Notes under the pieces: generated by a model
Database searches by the model: none
What the model was told of the DNA's origin: nothing
The model's input: the letters and a program-made list of their open reading frames with translations, nothing else
Made by a program: the position numbers and the translations under genes
Virus record (IMG/VR): IMGVR_UViG_3300008448_011429
Location: 1 to 35,735 of that record
Source of the DNA: a virus
DNA length: 35,735 nt
Reading direction: 5' to 3' (one strand)
Shown here: piece by piece, positions 5,070 through 16,000 of the stretch
Layout: each line of letters starts with the position of its first letter
Numbering within the stretch: position 1 is the stretch's first letter

Positions 5070-7154
5070 TTAAAGAATTGTAATTCCTGTAAGAGTGTTA
5101 CCAACGGTTTCCACCCACATACCAACATTGCCAGAGGGACCGGGTAAAGTGATTCCTTGAACTAACAAAGTAATTCCGGGTTTTGCTGTAACTCTCCAAA
5201 TATAATTTCCGTTTATCTTTGGCGCTCCACTTGTTATTTGTTTAGCCAACCAACTTATACGACTTGTATCTGCAGTATCTGATGTATATCCACCCAAATT
5301 ATCATTTACATCTTTTAAAGCATTATCAAATAATGCAATATCTTGAACATAAGTTGTATATCCCTTAGCATAATAGTCTCTATCACTTAGTTTGTTTCCA
5401 TTTTCATATAGACTAAAAGAACTTGAATTCCAATATCCAATAGATTTAACGCCATGCAAACAAACATGTTTTATTAATTCATAATAGTAAGCGGAATTTC
5501 CACCAACATCAGATGTATATCCCATTATTGGTGAATAACCTTTGTCCATATCCGCAAAACCAACTGTTGGTGCTAGTGTTGAAACATTTTGAGCACCGCC
5601 ACCAGCATATCGTACTGAACCAATCCATGGTACCATGGGAACATTTGGTGAACCTCGTTTAGCACTACGAACTTCTTGCAGGGCTTTAGTAAAGCTTGTC
5701 CATGGTCCTTTTGCCAAAGTTATTCCAGTTGCTCCGGGAACAGCTAATACTAAGAATGTTGGATTTTCTGGTTTTACAAATACATTATTTGGAGAAACAG
5801 TTGGGTCTATTTGTCTAATTTCTCCATATAAAAATGGAGAGGAGGCATTTCCAACATATTTGGATTTAAATTGTGGATGACCATCTTGGTCAGGAGGACC
5901 CGCTGTTGGTCCACCATCTGAAGCCCAATAATCATAGTTGGCAACTAATGCTTTGGGATATTGTTGTAGAGTTGCATTTGCCCACATCTCATTCATTGCA
6001 ACAGATTGATGTTGTTGTGTTAAATTATTCCAAACAAGATATGCAACTTTATCTACTGATGGTCCTTGTATTTTCCCAGCAGTCACTCCATAAAAATTCA
6101 TATATGAACTCCATGAAGATAATCCTTTCCAAGATTGATTATATCTGGGATCACCAACATAACCAGAAATACCACCAGTTGCATCTTTAACACCCCATGA
6201 TACTGGATAGTTTGATTCGTTATCTCCTATAACATAATCTAATTGAATATTATTAGAATTAAAAATATTTAAAAGTTGATTATAAAACCCAGAGGCACCA
6301 CTAATACCAAAATCAGTCCATGGACTTGGATAACTGTTGGCTATATTTGAAGTTGTAAATGGATATGTATTTCCAAAATATTTAAAACTGGCTGCTCCAG
6401 TTGCAGTAATTTTATCACCAATAAAAGAAAACCAATCTTCTCTATTGAACAATGTTGGTTGGAAAGCTTTTCTTCCTGCTGGAAGATATGTCAATTGATT
6501 TACAACTCTGCTTATTTCGGAGTTTTGTGTCCAACCAGATGTATTATCGATTAACCAACCAGAAATTCTATAAAAATTAACAAATGGAGAAACATATTTT
6601 ATATTATTCAATGTTCCATAATTTAACCAAGCAGTTTGATTATAGTCATATAAAGGACCACTAGGACCAATGCAACCTCCACGAAGATCTCTAAAACCAA
6701 GACTTCTAGAATATGTGGTAGCCGTAGAACCTTCTTCAAGTTGTGCTCCCCAAAGATAAACTGTAACACCTGCGGTTTCCGATAATGCGTTGCTTCTACT
6801 TAAAATATAACAATCTACCGCTGTTTGAGTTGTACCCATAAAAAAAGAAGAAGAATATCGTATCCAGTCTGACCCCACAAAAGACATAGATGGTTGACGA
6901 TCAAATCCTGGAACAGAACCTGTTCTATCTATAAATCTAAATGAACCACCAGTAGCGCCCAGTGTTATATTTCTAAAATAAGAAAAAGTATATGTTATTC
7001 CTGGTTTTAAATCATATTGTCTTTGCATTATTGCTGCATAACAACCTCCAGCTGCAGTTGTTCCAAAAGCAAAAGCAGTAGTAGATCCATCGGGTGCTGT
7101 TATTCCTGTTGTTACAGATTTAATATTTTGATATGACCAGACGGGAGTAGGCAT
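5070..7154 (-). CDS. Tail fibre/spike protein with N-terminal jelly-roll and glycosidase-like barrel
   Basis: This is a 694-aa protein. Residues 1-150 look like a jelly-roll carbohydrate-binding module of phage fibres, with ITAPDGSTTAF near the start and VYLWGAQLEEGS near its end. Residues 180-600 resemble a TIM-barrel glycoside-hydrolase-like region, with a possible active-site strand YVIGDNE near residue 308. The C-terminal 60 residues (KINGNYIWRVTAKPG) match a beta module that ends both units of the 2137-aa protein. The protein therefore looks like a shorter relative of that repeat unit with its own N-terminal binding domain. The role would be binding or cutting of host surface glycans. 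No known fibre family can be named with certainty. An AGGA lies about 10 nt before the ATG. Confidence 0.7.
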   Translation of the reverse strand: MPTPVWSYQNIKSVTTGITAPDGSTTAFAFGTTAAGGCYAAIMQRQYDLKPGITYTFSYFRNITLGATGGSFRFIDRTGSVPGFDRQPSMSFVGSDWIRYSSSFFMGTTQTAVDCYILSRSNALSETAGVTVYLWGAQLEEGSTATTYSRSLGFRDLRGGCIGPSGPLYDYNQTAWLNYGTLNNIKYVSPFVNFYRISGWLIDNTSGWTQNSEISRVVNQLTYLPAGRKAFQPTLFNREDWFSFIGDKITATGAASFKYFGNTYPFTTSNIANSYPSPWTDFGISGASGFYNQLLNIFNSNNIQLDYVIGDNESNYPVSWGVKDATGGISGYVGDPRYNQSWKGLSSWSSYMNFYGVTAGKIQGPSVDKVAYLVWNNLTQQHQSVAMNEMWANATLQQYPKALVANYDYWASDGGPTAGPPDQDGHPQFKSKYVGNASSPFLYGEIRQIDPTVSPNNVFVKPENPTFLVLAVPGATGITLAKGPWTSFTKALQEVRSAKRGSPNVPMVPWIGSVRYAGGGAQNVSTLAPTVGFADMDKGYSPIMGYTSDVGGNSAYYYELIKHVCLHGVKSIGYWNSSSFSLYENGNKLSDRDYYAKGYTTYVQDIALFDNALKDVNDNLGGYTSDTADTSRISWLAKQITSGAPKINGNYIWRVTAKPGITLLVQGITLPGPSGNVGMWVETVGNTLTGITIL

Positions 7155-7168
7155 AGTAATATGTTCCT

Positions 7169-7176
7169 TATTTATT
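7169..7176 (-). promoter_or_regulatory. Late-type promoter AATAAATA
   Basis: AATAAATA overlaps the stop codon of the upstream lyase gene. The ATG at 7154 lies 14 nt further on, after an AGGA ribosome-binding site. This gene would have a short but real leader. Confidence 0.5.
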
Positions 7177-9991
7177 AAGTTCCAGGAATAGTATTCAAAT
7201 TTAAATCTTGGCTAAAGGAAATTAAATTTTTAGAATTATTGGATCTTGACCATTCATCTCCAGACCAAACCCATTCATTAGGCCACTGCCAAGCAAATGC
7301 ATTAATGTCAGGTCTTTGACGTACAATAATATTTGTAGTCATATTAAATGTGGTCCCAGCTAAGATAGAACCAACAGTACTTATATTGATCATTTTATGA
7401 TTTCTTACATTTCCAAGATTTGTACCTGTTTTAACTAATTGTGTAAAATTTTGAAAACCTGTTGATCCGACTGAAATATTTCTATCGCTAGTAATTCCAA
7501 TAGTAACATTATCCCAAGATACTTCCCAAGAACTTCCAGTTCCAGTTATTACCAGGCCAGTAGTATTTCCAGTATGCAATCTATATACTTCATGACCAGC
7601 AGTTACACCCGTGGTTTTATTAAAACTGTCTGTTACTTTAATTGATAATGGAGTAATGTAACTATTGCTAGTATTCCATGTAATATTTCTTGTGCAGTTA
7701 TTAATATTTGTATATGCGCTTGTAGTATTGATATCAATATTTCCACCTGATATACCAAGGCTATTTACTGTAATAGGTGAATTAGATGGCACAAATGATC
7801 CACCAATAGCACCGCCATCAATTTGCATTATATTGTGACCCTGAGCTGTTTGCATTTGCAATAATGTTCCATTACTTCCGGGAATCAATAAATTTTGATT
7901 ACTAGCATCATAATCAATACCACAATCCATTAAAATAACTTTATATCCTTGATATACACTAAAATGCCCTTGATCTCTGTGTGCGTGACCTTCTTTGACG
8001 CTAGAACCTTTTGCCCACAATGCATAATGTGGAGCAGCAGTATTACCAAACGTACCAGAAGTAATACCATCAAATGGATTTCCAATAACAGATGGTTTAT
8101 CTCTTCCTGTTCTCCAAATTACTTGTTGAATGTCTGGATAATATGAAAAATTTGGAATGGTTAATTCAGCTGTAACTCCTGAAATTGCATTTGCATATCT
8201 TATGCCAGTAGGATTGGATAAAGGATTTGGATATAAATATTTGCAATTTTTTAATGCCGCAGTATTTCCAGAAATTATTGCACTTTCTATAATAGATGGC
8301 CAATAATTTGTTATCGTGTAATTGGCTTGTTGGTTAGTTCTGCAGTCGGATGCATTTAATATATAATTGCCTGGAAGCTGACAATCAATTGCCCATTCCC
8401 AATAATTATTTGGAAATGGAAACATATTTAAATCAGATAATCTATTATCACCACTTGCCTTAGTATAATTAATCGAATTAACCATTTCAGCAACAGTTTG
8501 TTGTGCATATGCAAAACCTTCAGAGAATCCACCATCAGCATGCTCATATTTTAAAGCTTCTCCCAATAAAGCAATTGCTGCATTATAAGCTGGTAATAAA
8601 GTGGAGTCGCCCAAATAAAGACAAACATTTACCAATGATGCAGCTGGTTCAATCCATTGATTTGTATTGGGTTGACCTGAATTTGCAGGCATATTTGTTA
8701 ACTGCCCTTTAGTGTACCAACCAAGCTGGTATACCCAATTTTCTAATAATCCATATAACTCTTGACGTAATACACTTTTAATATTAGTTTCTAGACCCGA
8801 AGTCATTCCTCCAGTTCCAATTGCAGATAATATATTAATTACACCATTTATATTCCATGATGTTCCAAGATATTTTCCATCATTATAAGGATAAGAATTT
8901 TTTGGTGCAGCGATATCTGTATCTTGGCACCCATCTATTGTCCAACCAATTCTTTCAAATGGAATATGCGAACATTTTTCAACTAATAATTTATTATGAT
9001 AATCTAATGCAGCAGCCTGTGATGTTGTATTTCCAGGACTTATACCTCTTCCATTTTTTAATCTTTCTTCTACAGTTTTCCATCCAAATGCTGATTGTGC
9101 TGCAGTAGTTCTAGTATACTGCCCCATACCAGTATCTGAATTTGTCAACGCACTTAAAGTTTTTGGTCTTGGATCCTCACAACAGCATAAAGCACCATTA
9201 GGTGGTTTATTTATAGAATTTAAATAAGATGATGGAATATCTTCATATCTATAAGCTCGCGTATATTTTGTAGCATCAGTTTCGACAAAAGGTGTGTAAT
9301 TATTAGAATAGTTTTTTAATAGTTGATCTGTTGTAGCATCCGTTGATGTAAAAGTATTTGGATCTATTGGAATAAATGTTAAATTTCCAGTATATGCAGT
9401 CAAGCCTTTGATAAAATCTGTTCTTCTAGATATGATGATATCACAATAATCTTTTAGAGTTTGTGGATCACCGGCATATAATTTAAATAAATTAGATGCT
9501 TGAATTGTTTTTTTTACAGCAGCTTCTATGGCTTTGGCTCTTACATTACATGTTCTTGGCACTCCCAAAAAAGTAAATGATCCTGTTGTCCAAGCAGCAT
9601 TATCATTTAAAGGTAATACATACTTATAAGAAAAAGGATTTGGCATTGAATAAACAGAAATTTGTGTATCGCACCAAAGATCATTTAATATTTTTCTATT
9701 TAAATAAATAACAGAATCAGTAGCCCAGCAATTTCCAGTAGTGCTTTTAGTAGCTTCAGCCAAAATATCAAGAACTGGAAAATCTATGAAAGCTTTATTA
9801 ATTCCCGCATCCGTTGCTGCTTTTAAATTGTAAAACCCATAATGTGGATTTCCACTTACAATTGGTGTATAATAATACAGAGATGTATATCCGGTTAATG
9901 CATTACTTCCTGAATCCGCAAGTATATATTCTGTACCAGGATATGTTACAAATGTTGTAGAAATTTGTGAAGATTTTACTGTATCAGCCAT
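7175..9991 (-). CDS. Heparinase II/III-like polysaccharide lyase (tail depolymerase)
   Basis: This is a 938-aa protein. The middle third is helical and contains HADGGFSEGFAYA around residue 490, which matches the conserved DGG...EG..Y motif of the alpha-toroid of heparinase II/III and alginate lyase families. Around residue 668 comes GHAHRDQGHFSVYQGY followed by VILMDCGIDYD. This is the H-x-H-x-D-x-G-x-F signature of the heparinase II/III-like beta-sandwich. Such enzymes cleave uronic-acid-containing polysaccharides by beta-elimination. In a phage tail-gene cluster the natural role is degradation of host capsule or exopolysaccharide. The N-terminal 270 residues are unrecognised and may be the virion-attachment part. 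The exact substrate and lyase family cannot be told by eye. A CATAAATA element and a TAGGAA site precede the ATG. Confidence 0.8.
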   Translation of the reverse strand: MADTVKSSQISTTFVTYPGTEYILADSGSNALTGYTSLYYYTPIVSGNPHYGFYNLKAATDAGINKAFIDFPVLDILAEATKSTTGNCWATDSVIYLNRKILNDLWCDTQISVYSMPNPFSYKYVLPLNDNAAWTTGSFTFLGVPRTCNVRAKAIEAAVKKTIQASNLFKLYAGDPQTLKDYCDIIISRRTDFIKGLTAYTGNLTFIPIDPNTFTSTDATTDQLLKNYSNNYTPFVETDATKYTRAYRYEDIPSSYLNSINKPPNGALCCCEDPRPKTLSALTNSDTGMGQYTRTTAAQSAFGWKTVEERLKNGRGISPGNTTSQAAALDYHNKLLVEKCSHIPFERIGWTIDGCQDTDIAAPKNSYPYNDGKYLGTSWNINGVINILSAIGTGGMTSGLETNIKSVLRQELYGLLENWVYQLGWYTKGQLTNMPANSGQPNTNQWIEPAASLVNVCLYLGDSTLLPAYNAAIALLGEALKYEHADGGFSEGFAYAQQTVAEMVNSINYTKASGDNRLSDLNMFPFPNNYWEWAIDCQLPGNYILNASDCRTNQQANYTITNYWPSIIESAIISGNTAALKNCKYLYPNPLSNPTGIRYANAISGVTAELTIPNFSYYPDIQQVIWRTGRDKPSVIGNPFDGITSGTFGNTAAPHYALWAKGSSVKEGHAHRDQGHFSVYQGYKVILMDCGIDYDASNQNLLIPGSNGTLLQMQTAQGHNIMQIDGGAIGGSFVPSNSPITVNSLGISGGNIDINTTSAYTNINNCTRNITWNTSNSYITPLSIKVTDSFNKTTGVTAGHEVYRLHTGNTTGLVITGTGSSWEVSWDNVTIGITSDRNISVGSTGFQNFTQLVKTGTNLGNVRNHKMINISTVGSILAGTTFNMTTNIIVRQRPDINAFAWQWPNEWVWSGDEWSRSNNSKNLISFSQDLNLNTIPGT

Positions 9992-10007
9992 ATTTCAAAA
10001 TTCCTAT

Positions 10008-10015
10008 TATTTATG
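10008..10015 (-). promoter_or_regulatory. Late-type promoter CATAAATA
   Basis: CATAAATA on the minus strand lies at the end of the 2137-aa gene, 16 nt before the ATG at 9991. A TAGGAA ribosome-binding site lies between them. Confidence 0.5.
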
Positions 10016-13000
10016 ATAAACCCTTAATTGCTCCACATGAACCTTGGAATACTTGTTGTTGTATTCCGGCAGAAGTTTGCTTAGTTCCAGTATTTCCATC
10101 AGTATAAATTGGTATCGATGAAATATCTATTCTATCTGAATTTATTTTCATTAATGCAATTTTCTGTTGTTGTTGGAGCAACAATGAATTTTTCTTAATA
10201 GCATATGTCGGAGCACTATCTGCATTAGATTTATTTGCCCATGTCGATTGATTCAAGAATGAATAGGGAAGAATTGGGCATCCATAATGATATATTGAGG
10301 AATCTGATGAAATTTCTCTAGTATAATTCAAAACATCGTTCAAAAGAGTTATACCATTATAAGATGAATTACCAACATTTGGAGATTCATCAAGATTAAT
10401 ATAATCCGATATGAATGAATTATAAGCAAGACCAATTACTCTTGGATATGTATTACCAAAATAATATTTGTTTGTAGTATTTCCAGAAACTTTATTCAAC
10501 GATTGAGTTACAAGTTGCTGATATGTTGTTTTATCAATAGTAAAGTTTGGTCCAAATGCACTTGCAACGCAACTTCCAGGAATTTTATGTCCATACAGTA
10601 CTCTGTTTTGATCTAATAATGGAACATAAGTTCTTATTTCGCTTGAAGTCATATTTGGATTTATAACATTAGACGTAACTTCAAAAGGTAGTTGAGCTTG
10701 CGTCATTGACAATGGATTATAGATAAAAGCAGTTTGACCGGGAAGATTTAATACACCCAATCTTTCAGCTTCTGACACAGGGGGATTTTCGACAATTGGA
10801 ACTTCATAACGATCAGTAGTCCACCATATACCAAATTTATTATTTGGAATATTAATATAATCCGTAATTCCATTAATATTATAACTAGTCGTGATACCAC
10901 TTTGAGAGCCGCGAACAATAATTGGAGATTGTGTTGCGGGATGAGCAAATGTAATTCTCCAAAGATAATTACCATCTACTTTCTGTGCACCAGAAATAAG
11001 ATATGATCTTTCATCCATGTTCATTGGAGCAAGATATGTTGTTTCCCATACTGTACCACTTCCAATTGTTTGGCATTCACCAATAACGGTATTGATTTTT
11101 CTTGCAAGTTCCATTCTCATTGCACCACACACACCCAAACAGGTTAGACCGCCCGATTTCTGAGGAGATGTTTGAGCTTGTGTATATCTTCGACCACCAA
11201 AACATACTGATTCATTCATATAGACCAAAGGCGTACCATCAGATGATGTCATATCATAAGTTGCTGGATTCCAATAACTATATCTTCCCGTTTTATTCAA
11301 ATATTGATGGCGAATATTTTCATAATACATTGGTCCTGCTTCACCATATATAAATGTAAATCCATCTAATTGTGTTGCGGGAACAATTGTACTAGTGCGA
11401 TAACCAAAAGTTATGCCTTGAGGGACATAATATGTAGATGATAATACTGTGCTATTACTAGTTAAATTAAAATGATCATCGTTAGTCCATTTTTGATGTG
11501 CAATCCATGTATTAATTGGTTTTTGTATTCCATACCATTTTGATCCTGGTATTTTTGGATTATTAACTGGATCTTTTCTTTCATATACTGCTTTTGATAC
11601 ATTACATTTGGCAACTTGTCTACCCCATTTTACATCCATAAGCAATGTCATGAAGGCCATAGGATACCAGTTTGTCCAATAATTATTATAAATTGTTCCC
11701 GCAGGCAAATTAACTGCTGGAAATGGATTGCCACAAGGATCTAATTTATCACTTGGTATTCCTGTTCCGCCCGCCATATAAAATACCGTTTTTGCTCCAT
11801 AAGTCAATCCAAAATAAATATCAGGTCCATGAATTGGCAAATAGTTTGCTGGTCCGCTGACTTGTCCCGAAGAGAATCTATTAATATTGATTCCCCATAC
11901 TGGATTCAAATGCCATGAAACAAAATGTGGTGTTCTGTCAAAACTAACATTTATACTATTGGCTGCACAAGATCCAGATGCACCTGTTGGATCATACATA
12001 AAGAATCCAGTTTGACCCATTATTTCTCCACATGATGGGAATTGTTTTACTTGTGCCGCTGCATTTGAACCAAGCCATCCTGCAGGAAAAAACTTTTTAG
12101 CAAAATTAGTATTTGTTACAGGAGAATTTGAACCATATTTGGCTATAAGTGCAAAAGAATTCCAATACCAATTACCTATATTTTTACCATAAGTAACACC
12201 ATTAGTTGCAAGCCCATATGTATTACCTCTCCAATCTAAATTTCTATCAATAATTCTTGGAGAATTGCTGGCTGGATCCACTTCTTGTAAAATACCGCCA
12301 TAAGTATGAATTGATCCAACATCTCCTACTTGTTCGGTAAGAAGATTAACAACACTATCTAAATTATATGCATCATTATATGCATAATAATCAAATACAG
12401 GTTTACTTCTGTTTTTATTGGCAGGGTCTACTGTTGTAACATAAGGAACATAATCAGAATTTGTGCGGTTTAATGAATTTGATAAACGATTATTGTTTAC
12501 ATAAAAATTATTTGTATATGAAGGGTCTGTAAAATTAATTACTGCATTATTTAATTTATAATATCCATAGTCAGCAGATAAAGAGTTATCAGCACTAATA
12601 CCGTTGTATAATTTAAAATCATCAACAAAATCATTCCAATGCCCAGCATACCAATCTTGAATTGCTGATATATACTCCCATTTCAAAAATTGAAATGGTG
12701 ATCCACTCATAGCAATATTGCCATCGGCATTTGGGCTATTATACACAGCCGTCAATCCTTCAACATAACGATAATTTGATGGGTTTCCTGTAAAACCTTT
12801 AGTCAAAAGGTGCGAGCGCATTGAAGTAATTCCGCGAGCAATAAGACAATCAGGAGCAGCACAAGATCCATAAAAATTAGAATACCAGTTTGAACCTGTT
12901 ACACCATTATTGGGATATAGATATTTAAAATAAAAATTTGAATCACCATTAGCTGGAATATTTCCTATGTCATTAGCGAGAGAATTATAAATTTCATCAT

Positions 13001-16000
13001 CAAAATCTATATGGGCCATAGTAAAACCTTTTCCAGACAAATACCCATATATCGCTCTTAATTCTGTACGTAAAAAATTAACTTTACGTTTTAACCATGG
13101 ACTTTTAATAGTATTACCATTTGACATGGTAATAATCTCAGTATCTGGAAGTAGACTATTCGTTTGTGCTCTCCACCATCTGTCGGCAAACAAAACTCTA
13201 TACTTATTTGGTATCCAAGCATAATCTTGAGCAAATCTATCTAAACCGGCTTTTGAATAAAATCCGGTTGCACCAAATGTAAGACCAATATATCCTGTGG
13301 CTGAATTCCATGGCGCCACGGACATATCAATATCAACATCTGGATTATTATTAAATCCAACACCAGTCCAACCTTGATCTACACCTGCGCTAGGTGGAAA
13401 TATTCCTGCGTTCAAATTACTTTGACTTGGTCCATTTCTTCCTTTTATAACACTCATGACAGGCCACATATATGTCAAACCATTTTGACTTCCCCAACGT
13501 TCTGCCTGTCTCCACCAACCATATGGTGGAGACATAGTACAGAATAAATCAGGATTTATATAATCTTTTGGTATTACCTGTCTACCTTCAGCAGTTGTAG
13601 TTGCGTTAAACATAAACGCTGGATTTTCTACAAGATTTAATTTGTTAAATCTGAGTGCTTCTGGGATTGGAGGATTATCAACAATTGGATATTCCAGATT
13701 TCCCGTTGTCCACCACACACCAAATTTATTATTTGAATTGTTAATGTAATCAGTTATACCACTTACATTATATCCAGTTGTTATTCCTGAACATGAACCA
13801 CGAATTATAATTGGAGATGGATCTGTTGCTGGATTAGAAAAGGTAATCCTCCACAAGAAATTTCCATCAATTTTTTGAGCACCAGAAGCTAGGTAAGTTC
13901 TTTCATCCAAGTTTATTGGTGCCAGATTTACAGTCTCTTTAACCATTCCATTACCTATCGTATCACATTCACCAATAACTGTATTAACTTTTCTAACAAG
14001 TGCCATGGCCATAGCACCACAAATTCCATATGATGTCAATCCATTTGGTAATTGTGGATTTTGTGTATTTAATGTAAGCATTCTTCTCGGGAATGTTTGA
14101 TTTTCAGCAGGTACTTGACCTCCTACGGATGTTGTAACGCATGTATAGGAAAAAATACCCCAATAAGAATATCTTCCAACTTTATTCAAATATTGATGGC
14201 GAATATTTTCATAATACATTGGTCCAGCTTCACCAACAGGGAATGTAGTTCCTGTTGCCATAAAACTTTGTATATAATATCCAAAAGTTAATCCTGTTGG
14301 AATATAATAATTTGAATCTATTTTTGTTGTATCACCACGCCATTTTTGATTTGCTATCCAAATATTTATTGGTTTTTGAATTCCATTCCAAATAGAATTG
14401 GGAACTTGTTTGCTTGGATTATTTCTTTGATCCACTGCTCTAGTTACATTATTAACAGCAAATTGTCTTCCTATGGAAACATCCTGTAACAAGGCAATGA
14501 AGTGCATAGGATACCAGTTTGACCAATAATGATTATAAAGACTTCCTGCTGGCAAAGTATTTCCAGGATATGGATTCATACAAGCATCAAAATGACTAGC
14601 AAACCATGTTTTTCCGGTACCAAGAGCTTCTAAAGTTTTTTTTCCATAGGTTATACCAGTTATGACATCCGCAGTCAATACAGGAATATAATTTGCTGGA
14701 CCATAAGATGCAGTAGCAGGTATAAATGTAATTCCCCATACAGGATTCAAATGCCAAGATTGTAATTCTGGAGACCTATCAAAACCTGCTTTTATAGCAA
14801 TAGGAAAAGTAGAACCACTAGATCCCGTCAAATCGAATTGTCTGAACTGACAACTTCCTATTGTTTCCGCACATGTTGCACAATTTACTAATGCTGGTAA
14901 GCCTGTTGTTGTACCAAGATAATTGGCTGGTATCCATTTTTTGGCTGGTGTGTTTAGTGGCGAACCAAGTGAGGAGTATTGCTGCTCCATCATAAACCCA
15001 TATATCATTCCTATGCCATAGGTTTTTCCATTATTTGCAAAATTATATGAATTTCCTTTATAATCTAATGTCCTATCTAATACATATCCACTATTATAAA
15101 CACTTGGTCCTGGAAAGGCTCCATATGTATTAATACTAGAAATTGATCCTGGTATTCTATAACCTACATTACCAGGAAATGCGGGATTTGGATTCATATT
15201 ATCATAAGAATAATACCTCCGCATGTTTGCATCACTAATTTTAGTCGATGGAGATAATGGATAAGGAATAGCATCAGTGCTTCCGATATTAAACAAATTT
15301 GTTAAAAATGTTGAATTTGGAAGAGATGGATTTAATAATCTATAACCAGAAATACCTGCATTATTATAATAATATCCATAAGAACTATATAATATATTAT
15401 CTGCTAAATGATTATTATAAAGTTTAAAATCATTAAATAAATCTTGCCAGTGAGCTGCTGTCCAATCTTTTAATGCATAAGCAAATTCGTTTCCTAGCCA
15501 CATATCTCTTGAAGTTGTTGCAGCGATATTTCCTGAAACACCAGCAGAACCTTGCGCTGTAATACCATCAATAAATTTAAATGATGACGGATTGGTAGTC
15601 CATCCTCTTGTAAGAAGAAATGCCCTAAAAGAAGTTATACCTTCTGCTATTAATGAATCTGGTGCTGCTGATTGTCCTGAAAATGAAGCATACCAAGAAC
15701 TTCCAGTAGGTGAATTATTTGGATATACATATAAATTTTTAAAATTCACTCCATCATTTAAATCAGTAAAATTATAAACTTGATAAAATTCATCATCGTT
15801 TTCAATACCGCCACCAAAGAAAAAACCCGTTGATCCCGTATATGAACAAAAAGCTTTTAACTCGGCTCGTAAAAAAGACATTTTACGTTTTAGCCAATGA
15901 GATTTTTTTAATCCTGAAGTTAAAGTTATGTCTTCTGTTCCTGTTATACCAGTTGTAGAAGTTATAAATCTCCATATTCTAAATGGAGAGAATACTCTAT

